The notes under the pieces: model-generated
Seen by the model: the letters and a program-made list of their open reading frames with translations, nothing else
Told to the model about the DNA's origin: nothing
Databases searched by the model: none
From: JAJYSO01 sp964495935
GTDB lineage: Bacteria > Bacteroidota > Bacteroidia > Flavobacteriales > Flavobacteriaceae
Assembly: GCA_964495935.1 (NCBI GenBank)
Contig: CAZBXQ010000003.1
Location: 1-64,000, forward strand
Direction of reading: 5' to 3'
Length of the DNA stretch: 64,000 bases
Shown here: positions 45,495-53,699 of the stretch, in pieces
Numbering within the stretch: position 1 is the stretch's first letter
Layout of the letters: each line of letters opens with the position of its first letter
Program-made: the position numbers and the translations under genes

Positions 45495-46127
45495 TCAAAC
45501 GGTTTCTTTTTCTTTGTGGGCTTCAGTTAATAGTTTTTCGGTAACACGGAAAAACAATGCAGATAAGCCAAATGATAATACGATTTCCATTTCGCTGTCC
45601 GACAGTATGTGCAGCAGCGTTTCGCCCAATATGGTATCTATGAAAAACACCATTGATAAACCAAAAATTATCTCAACAGCTATTTCTTTTCTTGAACCAT
45701 CGTTTCCGAGTCCTGCTGCGGCTGCAATTTCTAAATTTATCAGTTCAACAGCTAATGCTATTGTCAACAAAAAATCTATTATTTGACCTGCCGTAAAACC
45801 AATACCCATTAAATAGACCTATTGATATTGCTTTTCGAGAAGCCTCCCTTTTTCTTTTTGTCTATCTTCTGAAAGGTTTCTAATCAAAAGTGTTGTAAAT
45901 ACACCCTATGCAAAACCCAATATAACTTGAAAAAGTCTTTGTTCTTTTACTACATGGAGTAAGATTTCGAGCGCAACAACAGAGAAAACAATACCTGCGG
46001 CAAAATGTAAAAAAAGACTGCGCAAATCGCCATTGGGCATTTTGTAAATCGCAATAATGCCCGATGCAACCATTGTAAAAAAAGGAAGCAGAATAAACAA
46101 AAGGATTTTTTGAAATAGCGCAGTCAT
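45495..46127 (-). pseudogene. ZIP-family metal transporter broken by two in-frame TAG codons
   Basis: From ATG 46127 the frame reads an N-terminal membrane region (MTALFQKILLFILLPFFTMV), stops at TAG 45908-45906, and continues in the same frame. It meets a second TAG at 45821-45819 and then the ZIP core MGIGFTAGQIIDFLL through SFGLSALFFRVTEKLLTEAH to 45495. There is no frameshift. The core half could be translated alone from ATG 45809 (104 residues), but lacks the first helices. It lies 11 bases after czcB and 77 before the ATPase, so was once in the operon. ZIP proteins usually import Zn2+. Confidence 0.8.
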
Positions 46128-46138
46128 TATTATTGATT

Positions 46139-47275
46139 TTATTCCTCTCCTTCATTTTTCAAGGCCATCAGCAAATTGTAAGCGCCTTTGATAACGATTT
46201 TTTTGTTTTCAAGGCTATTTGCATTTAAGACTGCGGTAAATCCATTTTCCGAATCTCCGGGTTGAATAGGTACCATTTCAAACTCGTTGTTTCTTTTTGT
46301 TATAAACACGTATCGTTTCTCTCCAAATCGAACTACGGCTTCATCGGGAACAGCCGGAGTATCATGCAAAAAGGTTTCAATTTCAGCATTCATGAACATT
46401 CCCGGCAACAGGCTCTTGTCGTAATTTTTAAAATGAGCGAGAACTTCCGTGGCATTTTGATCGGAAATATTTCCAGTAATGGCTTCTATTTTACAAGCAT
46501 ATTTTTTATCGGGCTGTTCGTTGGTAAAGGCCATTATATTTTGTCCTACTGCGATTTTGCTTATATCTGCTCCAAATACTTGTAACGATAAATAAATGTT
46601 CTTTGGTCGGATCAATTGAAATAACACATCGCTTGGATTTATAAATTTTCCAACGTTTACATTCACCACAGAAACATATCCGTTGATGGGTGAATATATA
46701 TTAATCGTCCGAGAGATGTTTCCTGTGGCTACTTTTTCGGGAGAAAGCCCAATAAGCTTTAATTGTTCTTCCAAGGCTTTTATTATTGCCTGTGATTCCA
46801 AAAAATCAGCCTTGGCTTGCTGAAATATCTTGTCGCTGGTTGCTTTGGTTACATTTAATTCTTTTTGCCGATTGTATTCTGCTTTCAGATTACTGTTTCT
46901 CGCTTTCGTCGTTAGATAATCCCGCTGAAGCTGAATGTATTTTGGTCCTTTTAGCACTGCAATCAACTGGCCTTTACTAATAGATGCTCCGGGAAGCAAC
47001 TTAGTTGATTGTAAGTAGCCTTCCATCGGCACACTTATAGAGACCAAGTCTTCGGGTGGAACCTGTATTTTTCCACTTACTTTTATTACAGAAGATAGTG
47101 CTTTAGTTTTCAAACTTCCTATTTCAATGTTTGCGTTTTTATATTGTGCATCGGTTAAGACAACGACATTTTCTACGCCCAGTGGTTTGCTTTCGTCAAG
47201 TTGCGCATCGGCAGTTTTATTACCACAAGATGCAAGCAAAAATGCGATAATAGATATGATGATTATATTTTTCAT
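46139..47275 (-). CDS. CzcB-like RND periplasmic adaptor lipoprotein
   Basis: This 378-residue membrane-fusion protein has a lipobox FLLASC (Cys about 17), so it is probably tethered to the inner membrane. Lipoyl/hairpin and barrel regions follow: GQLIAVLKGPKYIQLQRDYL near 100-120 and INGYVSVVNVNVGKFINPSD near 195-215. It lacks the CxMHP heavy-metal domain present in the CusB-like adaptor of this window, which fits a Zn/Co/Cd rather than Cu pump. It is 24 bases downstream of the CzcA-TolC fusion gene. Confidence 0.88.
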   Translation of the reverse strand: MKNIIIISIIAFLLASCGNKTADAQLDESKPLGVENVVVLTDAQYKNANIEIGSLKTKALSSVIKVSGKIQVPPEDLVSISVPMEGYLQSTKLLPGASISKGQLIAVLKGPKYIQLQRDYLTTKARNSNLKAEYNRQKELNVTKATSDKIFQQAKADFLESQAIIKALEEQLKLIGLSPEKVATGNISRTINIYSPINGYVSVVNVNVGKFINPSDVLFQLIRPKNIYLSLQVFGADISKIAVGQNIMAFTNEQPDKKYACKIEAITGNISDQNATEVLAHFKNYDKSLLPGMFMNAEIETFLHDTPAVPDEAVVRFGEKRYVFITKRNNEFEMVPIQPGDSENGFTAVLNANSLENKKIVIKGAYNLLMALKNEGEE

Positions 47276-47299
47276 TTTTAATTAATTTTATTCGATTGT

Positions 47300-50200
47300 T
47301 TATTTTGAAAGATAGAATTCTAGTTCGGCTTGTTTTAAATTTCTGTTTTTGAGTGCCTCCACATAATTGCTTCGGATAACGATGGCCTGATTGGTAAGAA
47401 GTACCCAATTTAAGTAATCAATAGCGCCGCTTTTAAACTGCTGATTGGCGGTGGAGGTGATAGTTTGTGCATTTTTCAATCCTGTATTTTGATAGTACAA
47501 TACTTCTTTGTTGAATTTTTGGTATTCTGCCAAAGCTGATTGTGCATTCTTCTTTATGGAAAGCATCTTTGCCTCATATTCTCCTTTTGCCACTTGTGAA
47601 TTCACTTTTGCCGCATCTATTCTTGCCTTGAGCCCACCACCAAAAATGGGAATACGCAAGCCTACATTGAAATAAGACAACCGAAGTTGGTTTTCATACA
47701 TTTTGTCATTGGTGTCAACGCCCTTCATGCCCTGTAAATTATAGCCAAATGTAATATCAGGCCATCGCAAGGCCTTTTGAGAAGCTGTAAAGGCATTTGC
47801 CGTTTTTTCTTGCTGCTCTAAATATTTCAGGATAGGATGGTTGGCTAATGATAAAGTTTCAACTGACAATAAAATAATGTCTTTATTCACTTCTATAGGT
47901 GTGTAAACCGTGTTGGTATTTAGCAACAGTTGAAATTGGAGTTGTGCGATTTCCTTATCATTCTGCAGCGTCGAAAGTTGCAACGCAATTTGATTGCGGA
48001 GGTTTTCTGCCGTTGTTTTCTCCAAAATATTGCTTTCTCCTGCTTCAAAGCGCTGAGAAGCTCTTGTTAGAAAATTGTCGAAAAGGCTATCGTTTTGTCG
48101 CAACAATTTCTCTTTTTGTTGCAGATACAGTAAAGAAAAATAAGCTTTCGAAACATCCCGTCTTAATAATACTTTTCGGACATCCACCTGTAATACGCTG
48201 GCTGTCCATTCATTGTTCAAGAATTTTTTGTTGGACGTGTAAACAGTCGGGAAATTTAGAGTTTGCGATATACCTACTTCTTTGTCCTTATAAAGGCTAT
48301 TGAATTGTCCATACTGAACACCAATACTAGTGGATTTAAACAGTTGTGCAGACTTAGTTAGTTTTTCTTTGTACTTTGACTTTAAACTCTGATTTTTCAC
48401 ATTAAGGTTGTTATCTAAAGCCATTTGAGTAGCTTTTTCTAAGCTAATCGGTGTTTGTGCTTTTACACTTTGAATCGTTCCAAATGAACAAAACGCAATT
48501 ACAGTAATAACCTTTATTGACTTTTTAGAGAATCTAATCTTCTTATGAAACATAATATAAAGTATTGGTAAAACAATTAGAGTTAAAAATGTTGCAACCA
48601 TCAATCCTCCAATAACTACCGTAGCCAAAGGCTTTTGCACCTGCGCACCCAAACCTGTGCTGATTGCCATTGGCAAAAAGCCGATGGAAGCTACGGAGGC
48701 GGTCATCAATACGGGTCGTAAGCGAGTCTTCGCTCCCTGAATAACAATTCGCCGTATATCCTTAAATCCATCCTCTTTTAATTTTTTAAACTCGGAAATC
48801 ATAACCATACCATTGAGTACGGCAACTCCAAATAAGGCAATAAATCCAATCCCTGCAGAAATACTGAATGGCATTCCGCGTATGCCTAATGCCATAATTC
48901 CACCAATAACTGACAAGGGTACCGCGGAAAAAATCAATAAGGCGTCCCGAATCGATTTGAATGAGAAATAGAGGAGCAGGAGTATTAAAAATAAAGCAAC
49001 AGGTAATACAATCCCCAATCTAACTTTAGCTTCCTGAAGATTTTGAAAATCACCTCCATAATTAATGTAATATCCTGGTGCTAATTTCATCTGTTTGTCC
49101 ACCTTGTTTTTCACTTCATCTACCAGGCTCTGTACATCTCTATCTTGGGCATTAAATCCGACTATAATTCTCCGTTGACCATCTTCTCGTTGAATTTGAA
49201 TAGGACCTTCTTTTATTGAAACATTAGCAACCGTACTTAACGGTATTTGTGCTCCGGAAGGTGTGGCAATCAAAAGATTCTGAACATCTGTAAGTCCTTT
49301 TCTCTTGTCCTCTTGCAGCTTTACCACCAAATCAAACCTCCTTTGACCTTCATAAACTTTTCCGGCTATTCCCCCGGCAAAGGCGGCATTCACAGCATCG
49401 TTGATATTACTGATATCCAAGCCATATTGCGAGATGGCGGCACGATTGTATTTAATCACGATTTGAGGCAGACCTGTCACCTGCTCTACATACAAACCAC
49501 TGACTCCTTTTACGGTTTTACTAATATCTCCTAACTGTTGCGCATAATTGGCTAAAGAGTCTAAATCATCGCCAAAAATTTTACAAACAACTTGTTGTTT
49601 CGCTCCTGAGAGCAGTTCATTGAACCTCATTTCAACGGGGTAGGCAAATCCAAAAGTTACTCCCGGAATAACACTTAGGGCTTTCGTCATTTTTTCTGAA
49701 AGCTCATCATAAGTTTTTGCAGAGGTCCATTCCTTTTGATCTTTAAGAACAATCATCAAATCGGTCGCTTCAATTGGCATCGGATCGGTGGGAACTTCGC
49801 TGCTACCGGTCTTCCCAACAACTTGTTCCACTTCTGGAAATTGACTTAAAAGGATTTTGGAAGCCTTTGCTGCCGCCTGGTTAGATTGATCGATATTGCT
49901 ACCAGGCAACACCCTCATTTCCACCGCAAAATCACCTTCTGGCAGTTCGGGAATAAATACACCTCCTAATTTTGTGAAAACAAAAATCGCTGCAACGAAA
50001 ATTAATATGACTATTGAAAGAATAGCGCCACGAGCTCTTAAAGCCTTTACTAAAAAATGTTGATAGAAATTCTCCAGCCTCTTCATTATCCTTTGTGAAA
50101 AATTCTCTTTTTGGCTCACTTTCTTGCTCAGAAATAGGGCACTCATCATAGGTACATAAGTCAGTGATAAAATGATCGCGCCAATTAAAGCATAAGCTAC

Positions 50201-51646
50201 AGTTTCTGCCATTGGCCGAAACATTTTACCTTCAATTCCCTGTAATGTTAGAATAGGAGTATAAACAATAAGGATAATGATTTCTCCAAAAATGGCTGCA
50301 TGCAGCATTCGTTTGGCATTTACTGAGACTTCTTTGTCCATCTGACTTTGCGTAAGATGCCCTTTTTCTCGATATTTTCGATTTCTAAAAATTTCGTGTA
50401 AGACCGCTTCCACTATGATGACGGCACCATCTACAATTAATCCAAAATCCAAGGCGCCAAGGCTCATTAGGTTTCCTGTTACCCCTGAAATATTCATCAT
50501 AATAACAGTAAAAAGCATCGCCAACGGAATAACCGAAGCTACGATAAGCCCTGACCTAAAATCCCCTAGGAAAAAGACCAATACAAATATAACAATCAGT
50601 GCTCCTAACAATAAATTTTCTGTTACCGTATTGATGGAATGATTGACCAATTTGGTCTGGTCTAAAAACGGATCAATGGTCAGTCCTTCAGGTAAGTTTT
50701 CTTCAATTTCATTGACACGCAATTTTACATTTTCTATCACTTCACTCGCATTGGCACCTTTCAGCATCATCACCACAGCGCCAGAAACCTCTTTGCCATT
50801 TCTTGTTAAAGCACCGTAACGAGTAGCGTGTCCGAAATCCACTTTTGCAACATCATTAATCAAAAGAGGAATGCCGTCCGGTAGATTCTTGATGACTATA
50901 TTTCGTATATCATCCAATTTGCCCACTAATCCCTCACTCCTTATGAATAATGCATTGGGTCCCTTTTCAATATAAGCCCCTCCAGTATTTTGATTATTTC
51001 TGTTTAGAGCTTTAAATACATCACTAATAGTGATGTCGTAAGCTTTTAGTTTTGCAGGATTTACAGCTACTTCATATTGTTTTAAAAATCCACCGAAGCT
51101 GCTGACTTCTGCTACTCCTTTCACTCCCAATAATTGCTGACGAACAATCCAGTCTTGAATGGTTCTCAATTCTGTAGCATCGTATTTATCTTCATAACCT
51201 TTTTTGGGGCGTAGCGTATATTGATAGATTTCTCCTAATCCAGTAGTAATAGGCCCCAATTCTGGCGTCCCAAATTGTTGCGGAATCTCGCCTTTTACGG
51301 TCTCCAACTGTTGCGAGACTAATTGTCTGGCCCAATAAACATCCGTTTTATCGTCAAAAATGAGCGTAACAACTGACAAGCCGAAGCGTGAAAAGCTTCG
51401 AACTTTCTCTAGTTCGGGAATATTTTTTGTAGCTTGTTCAATGGGAAAGGAAATTAGCCGTTCCACATCAGCGGCTCCTAAAGCTGGTGCAACGGTAATA
51501 ATTTGAACTTGATTGTTCGTAATATCCGGTTTGGCTCCTATCGGAAGTTGGGTAACCTGATAGGCGCCATATCCGATTAGTGCCAGGACAAAAAGCCCTA
51601 TAATGAGTTTATTCTTTACAGAAAACTCAATAATCTTATTTAACAT
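47300..51646 (-). CDS. CzcA-type heavy-metal RND pump fused to TolC-like channel
   Basis: This 1448-residue fusion starts with a full RND pump (about 1-1030) whose TM4 reads GALDFGLIVDGAVIIVEAVL (about 397-416), the DFGxxVDGA signature of Zn/Co/Cd (HME1/2) exporters. After the last pump helix comes a short hydrophobic stretch ending SVKAQT, like an internal signal peptide. A TolC-family channel follows (about 1050-1448) with two repeats and the tail EALKNRNLKQAELEFYL. CzcA-CzcC fusions of this size recur in Bacteroidota; whether the chain is cleaved after export is not known. CzcB is encoded immediately downstream. Confidence 0.9.
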   Translation of the reverse strand: MLNKIIEFSVKNKLIIGLFVLALIGYGAYQVTQLPIGAKPDITNNQVQIITVAPALGAADVERLISFPIEQATKNIPELEKVRSFSRFGLSVVTLIFDDKTDVYWARQLVSQQLETVKGEIPQQFGTPELGPITTGLGEIYQYTLRPKKGYEDKYDATELRTIQDWIVRQQLLGVKGVAEVSSFGGFLKQYEVAVNPAKLKAYDITISDVFKALNRNNQNTGGAYIEKGPNALFIRSEGLVGKLDDIRNIVIKNLPDGIPLLINDVAKVDFGHATRYGALTRNGKEVSGAVVMMLKGANASEVIENVKLRVNEIEENLPEGLTIDPFLDQTKLVNHSINTVTENLLLGALIVIFVLVFFLGDFRSGLIVASVIPLAMLFTVIMMNISGVTGNLMSLGALDFGLIVDGAVIIVEAVLHEIFRNRKYREKGHLTQSQMDKEVSVNAKRMLHAAIFGEIIILIVYTPILTLQGIEGKMFRPMAETVAYALIGAIILSLTYVPMMSALFLSKKVSQKENFSQRIMKRLENFYQHFLVKALRARGAILSIVILIFVAAIFVFTKLGGVFIPELPEGDFAVEMRVLPGSNIDQSNQAAAKASKILLSQFPEVEQVVGKTGSSEVPTDPMPIEATDLMIVLKDQKEWTSAKTYDELSEKMTKALSVIPGVTFGFAYPVEMRFNELLSGAKQQVVCKIFGDDLDSLANYAQQLGDISKTVKGVSGLYVEQVTGLPQIVIKYNRAAISQYGLDISNINDAVNAAFAGGIAGKVYEGQRRFDLVVKLQEDKRKGLTDVQNLLIATPSGAQIPLSTVANVSIKEGPIQIQREDGQRRIIVGFNAQDRDVQSLVDEVKNKVDKQMKLAPGYYINYGGDFQNLQEAKVRLGIVLPVALFLILLLLYFSFKSIRDALLIFSAVPLSVIGGIMALGIRGMPFSISAGIGFIALFGVAVLNGMVMISEFKKLKEDGFKDIRRIVIQGAKTRLRPVLMTASVASIGFLPMAISTGLGAQVQKPLATVVIGGLMVATFLTLIVLPILYIMFHKKIRFSKKSIKVITVIAFCSFGTIQSVKAQTPISLEKATQMALDNNLNVKNQSLKSKYKEKLTKSAQLFKSTSIGVQYGQFNSLYKDKEVGISQTLNFPTVYTSNKKFLNNEWTASVLQVDVRKVLLRRDVSKAYFSLLYLQQKEKLLRQNDSLFDNFLTRASQRFEAGESNILEKTTAENLRNQIALQLSTLQNDKEIAQLQFQLLLNTNTVYTPIEVNKDIILLSVETLSLANHPILKYLEQQEKTANAFTASQKALRWPDITFGYNLQGMKGVDTNDKMYENQLRLSYFNVGLRIPIFGGGLKARIDAAKVNSQVAKGEYEAKMLSIKKNAQSALAEYQKFNKEVLYYQNTGLKNAQTITSTANQQFKSGAIDYLNWVLLTNQAIVIRSNYVEALKNRNLKQAELEFYLSK

Positions 51647-51741
51647 AATTATTTAGTTAATCATTAAACGTAAATGCAATACAGGCTTATAACTGTATCA
51701 AAAGGAGTAAGCAAAAGAATGCTTACTAACATTAAAAATGA

Positions 51742-52067
51742 TTAACTAAAGATTGGAGGTCGCCATGGACTTCCGTAGAAATCAGAAATATAATTAGATT
51801 CGATAAAAGGGAATTGCTCCTTAATTTGGTGAGGATGTTTAATTTTTACCTTTTGTACATTTAGTTTAAAGGTCACAGTAGTTGTGTTACAGCAATAACA
51901 CGTGCAAAATGGAGTACAATAATCTTTCTTATTGGGATGGATATTTTGATTTTGAGAATGTGTAATTTTTGCAGGTTCATTTTGAACAGTTCTTACCTCT
52001 CCATCTGTGCAAGGCACAATCGACAAAGCTAATAAATACACACTAAATATGATTGCAAAAACTTTCA
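51742..52067 (-). CDS. Small exported CxCxxCN protein, first gene of Zn/Co/Cd operon
   Basis: The reading frame opens at TTG 52077, but ATG 52067 directly precedes a signal peptide (FAIIFSVYLLALSIVPC), giving 108 residues. The mature part has a Cys cluster YCTPFCTCYCCN and ends WRPPIFS. It resembles the 119-residue protein heading the copper operon (CxCxxCN and W-x-PP-x-x-S), as in the DUF6660-like family. It lies 95 bases upstream of the CzcA fusion. A periplasmic metal-sensing or binding role is likely, not proven. Confidence 0.65.
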
Positions 52068-52074
52068 TTGTGAG

Positions 52075-52105
52075 CAAAAATAATAAATAAATTTTAACTG
52101 AACAA
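52075..52105 (-). promoter_or_regulatory. Candidate promoter of the Zn/Co/Cd operon
   Basis: TTG (52105-52103), 20 bases, then TATTTTTG (52082-52075) match the Bacteroidota -33/-7 arrangement exactly. The -7 box ends only 7 bases before the preferred ATG, which would give an almost leaderless mRNA; this lowers confidence. Confidence 0.3.
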
Positions 52106-52302
52106 TTGATGTATCCGATTTTTCAAAATTAAATACTTAATCATTTCGTCTTTTAAATTATTTTATAATATAGCGAGCGAGATCAGATTCATATTTATCT
52201 AACGTTCTTTCATTACATCATTACTGCAAAAGATGTTGTGATGTCCACTTAAAAGAATTAATAATTTTTAAACTCGACCGATTATAATTTTGAACGAATT
52301 GC

Positions 52303-53364
52303 TTACAAGATTAATGGGATAATAGCTCTAAAAATCCTTTCTTCGTTTAAATCCTGAGTTGAGATTCCAATACTACCATTTCCATAAGGTTGGTATTTTT
52401 TGATATTATCAAATTTAAAAAGCCCGATTACCGGAATCTGTGCCGTACTCGCCAAGTGCATCATTCCGCAATCCCCGCTAATAAAAATTGTCATTGCACT
52501 CATCATCGAAGCTAATTCTCGAAGGTCCTTTCCATAAAAATGAGTAGCCGAAAAGTTTATTTGAGAAACATTTTCAATCGGTAAAACCTCAACTATATTG
52601 AAATTTTCTCCGTATTTATCTTTTAATTTTTCATAAAATGGCAGCCAATCTTCGGGAGCATAACATTTATCAGCTGTGGCATAGGTATATACACCGATAG
52701 TTGGTTTATGGTTTTGTGTTAATTGATAAAGAATATTTTTTCCATTTTCCTTTTCGGACTCTGATAATTTCAAATCAAGCACAGGTATTATCCGCTCTTT
52801 AATTTGAGTGCCGGCTTCGGCTAAAAAATGCCTAAGTTGATAGACCGGCCGTTTGGCAAAATGCTCATAATCCTTCGGAGCCGATTCAATAAGGGCATCC
52901 GAACCAGATAATAGACGATATTTTGAATTCGAAAAAGCGGTAGCCAACCTCCCCGATGAAGACCCATCATTGGCATTTATTACCAAATCGTATTTCTTTT
53001 TTTTAATGGATAGCCAACTGCGGATATACTGGAATGGGTTCTTAAAATGATCCTTGGGAAGCAGGATAAGCCTATCTACACTCGAATAATTTTTAAAGAT
53101 TATTTTCCCTAAATTACCTTTAAGGAATAAATCAATTTTAGCATTGGGAAAGATGGTTTCAACTTCCTGCACTATTGGCGTAATCAATATTTGATTGCCT
53201 AACCGATGATTGGGTCTACAGATAAGAACTCTTTTTATTTCCTGAACGTCAATTGATGTCGTGTTTTTTCTCTTTTTGAATACAAAAAGAAAGTTCACCA
53301 ATCCTTTGGTGAATTTTCTTCTAAAAGCATCTGTTCTTTTTAAATATCTTTTGATGTGCCCCAT
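52303..53364 (-). CDS. Glycosyltransferase family 9 (heptosyltransferase-like)
   Basis: This 353-residue cytoplasmic or membrane-associated GT-B enzyme is probably involved in lipopolysaccharide core assembly. The N-terminal domain opens at about residue 46 with RVLICRPNHRLGNQILITP, the GT9 acceptor-side motif. The C-terminal domain has the donor-binding stretch ISGDCGMMHLASTAQIPVIG (about 296-315), equivalent to DSGxMHLAxAxGxPxxxLF. The first 40 basic residues are an extension. It is downstream of a sulfatase remnant and separated from the metal genes, so belongs to the envelope group. The sugar donor is not predictable. Confidence 0.85.
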   Translation of the reverse strand: MGHIKRYLKRTDAFRRKFTKGLVNFLFVFKKRKNTTSIDVQEIKRVLICRPNHRLGNQILITPIVQEVETIFPNAKIDLFLKGNLGKIIFKNYSSVDRLILLPKDHFKNPFQYIRSWLSIKKKKYDLVINANDGSSSGRLATAFSNSKYRLLSGSDALIESAPKDYEHFAKRPVYQLRHFLAEAGTQIKERIIPVLDLKLSESEKENGKNILYQLTQNHKPTIGVYTYATADKCYAPEDWLPFYEKLKDKYGENFNIVEVLPIENVSQINFSATHFYGKDLRELASMMSAMTIFISGDCGMMHLASTAQIPVIGLFKFDNIKKYQPYGNGSIGISTQDLNEERIFRAIIPLIL

Positions 53365-53699
53365 CTGAAAATTATTGGTTATGCGGCAAAAGTCGATGAT
53401 GAATTAGAAGATATTTTGAATTTTTAATTATGAAGGAACTTACTCTTCTTTCATTTTTCTGTTTGTAAAACGTTCACTTACGGTTTGATAATATGAGATC
53501 GTTTCATTAATCAATTTTTGGTCACGTTTACTTTGTTCAGAAAGAGATTTGGGGCGCTTATTTTTTATTTTGACACGTTCTAAGTGTTGATGTATTCGTT
53601 TAGCCTAAAAAGGGACAAAAATTTCCTTTGAAACAATATATAAGTCCAAGTAGTGGGTACAACTGTAGAGGATGTAAGAAATAGATTTTTTTCTGGTTC
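53365..53699. other. Gap between GT9 gene and RND operon
   Basis: The gap contains the sulfatase-tail remnant (53440-53577). The rest, next to the RND stop codon, is AT-rich and has no recognised gene; a frame reading into the RND gene on the same strand is only its out-of-frame shadow. Confidence 0.5.
53440..53577 (-). pseudogene. C-terminal remnant of an LTA-synthase-like sulfatase
   Basis: The minus strand reads RVKIKNKRPKSLSEQSKRDQ, then KLINETISYYQTVSERFTNR and KMKEE before TAA. The intact sulfatase at 61172-63124 ends SLSEQNKQDKKLINETISYY and QTASERFTNGKMKE. The DNA is also about 90% identical over roughly 110 bases (53440-53552 against 61172-61290). Everything upstream of the last 45 or so codons is gone. 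It marks a former second sulfatase gene beside the GT9 gene. Confidence 0.85.

Noticed and set aside
45880..46155. 91-codon frame overlapping the ZIP gene
   Set aside because: It is a shifted reading of the ZIP pseudogene; the in-frame reading from 46127 shows the conserved transporter sequence.
23430..52300. CRISPR arrays, tRNA or IS ends in the metal region
   Set aside because: Intergenic stretches were read for regular spaced repeats, cloverleaf-like sequences and transposase remnants; none was found. The repeats seen are gene duplications.
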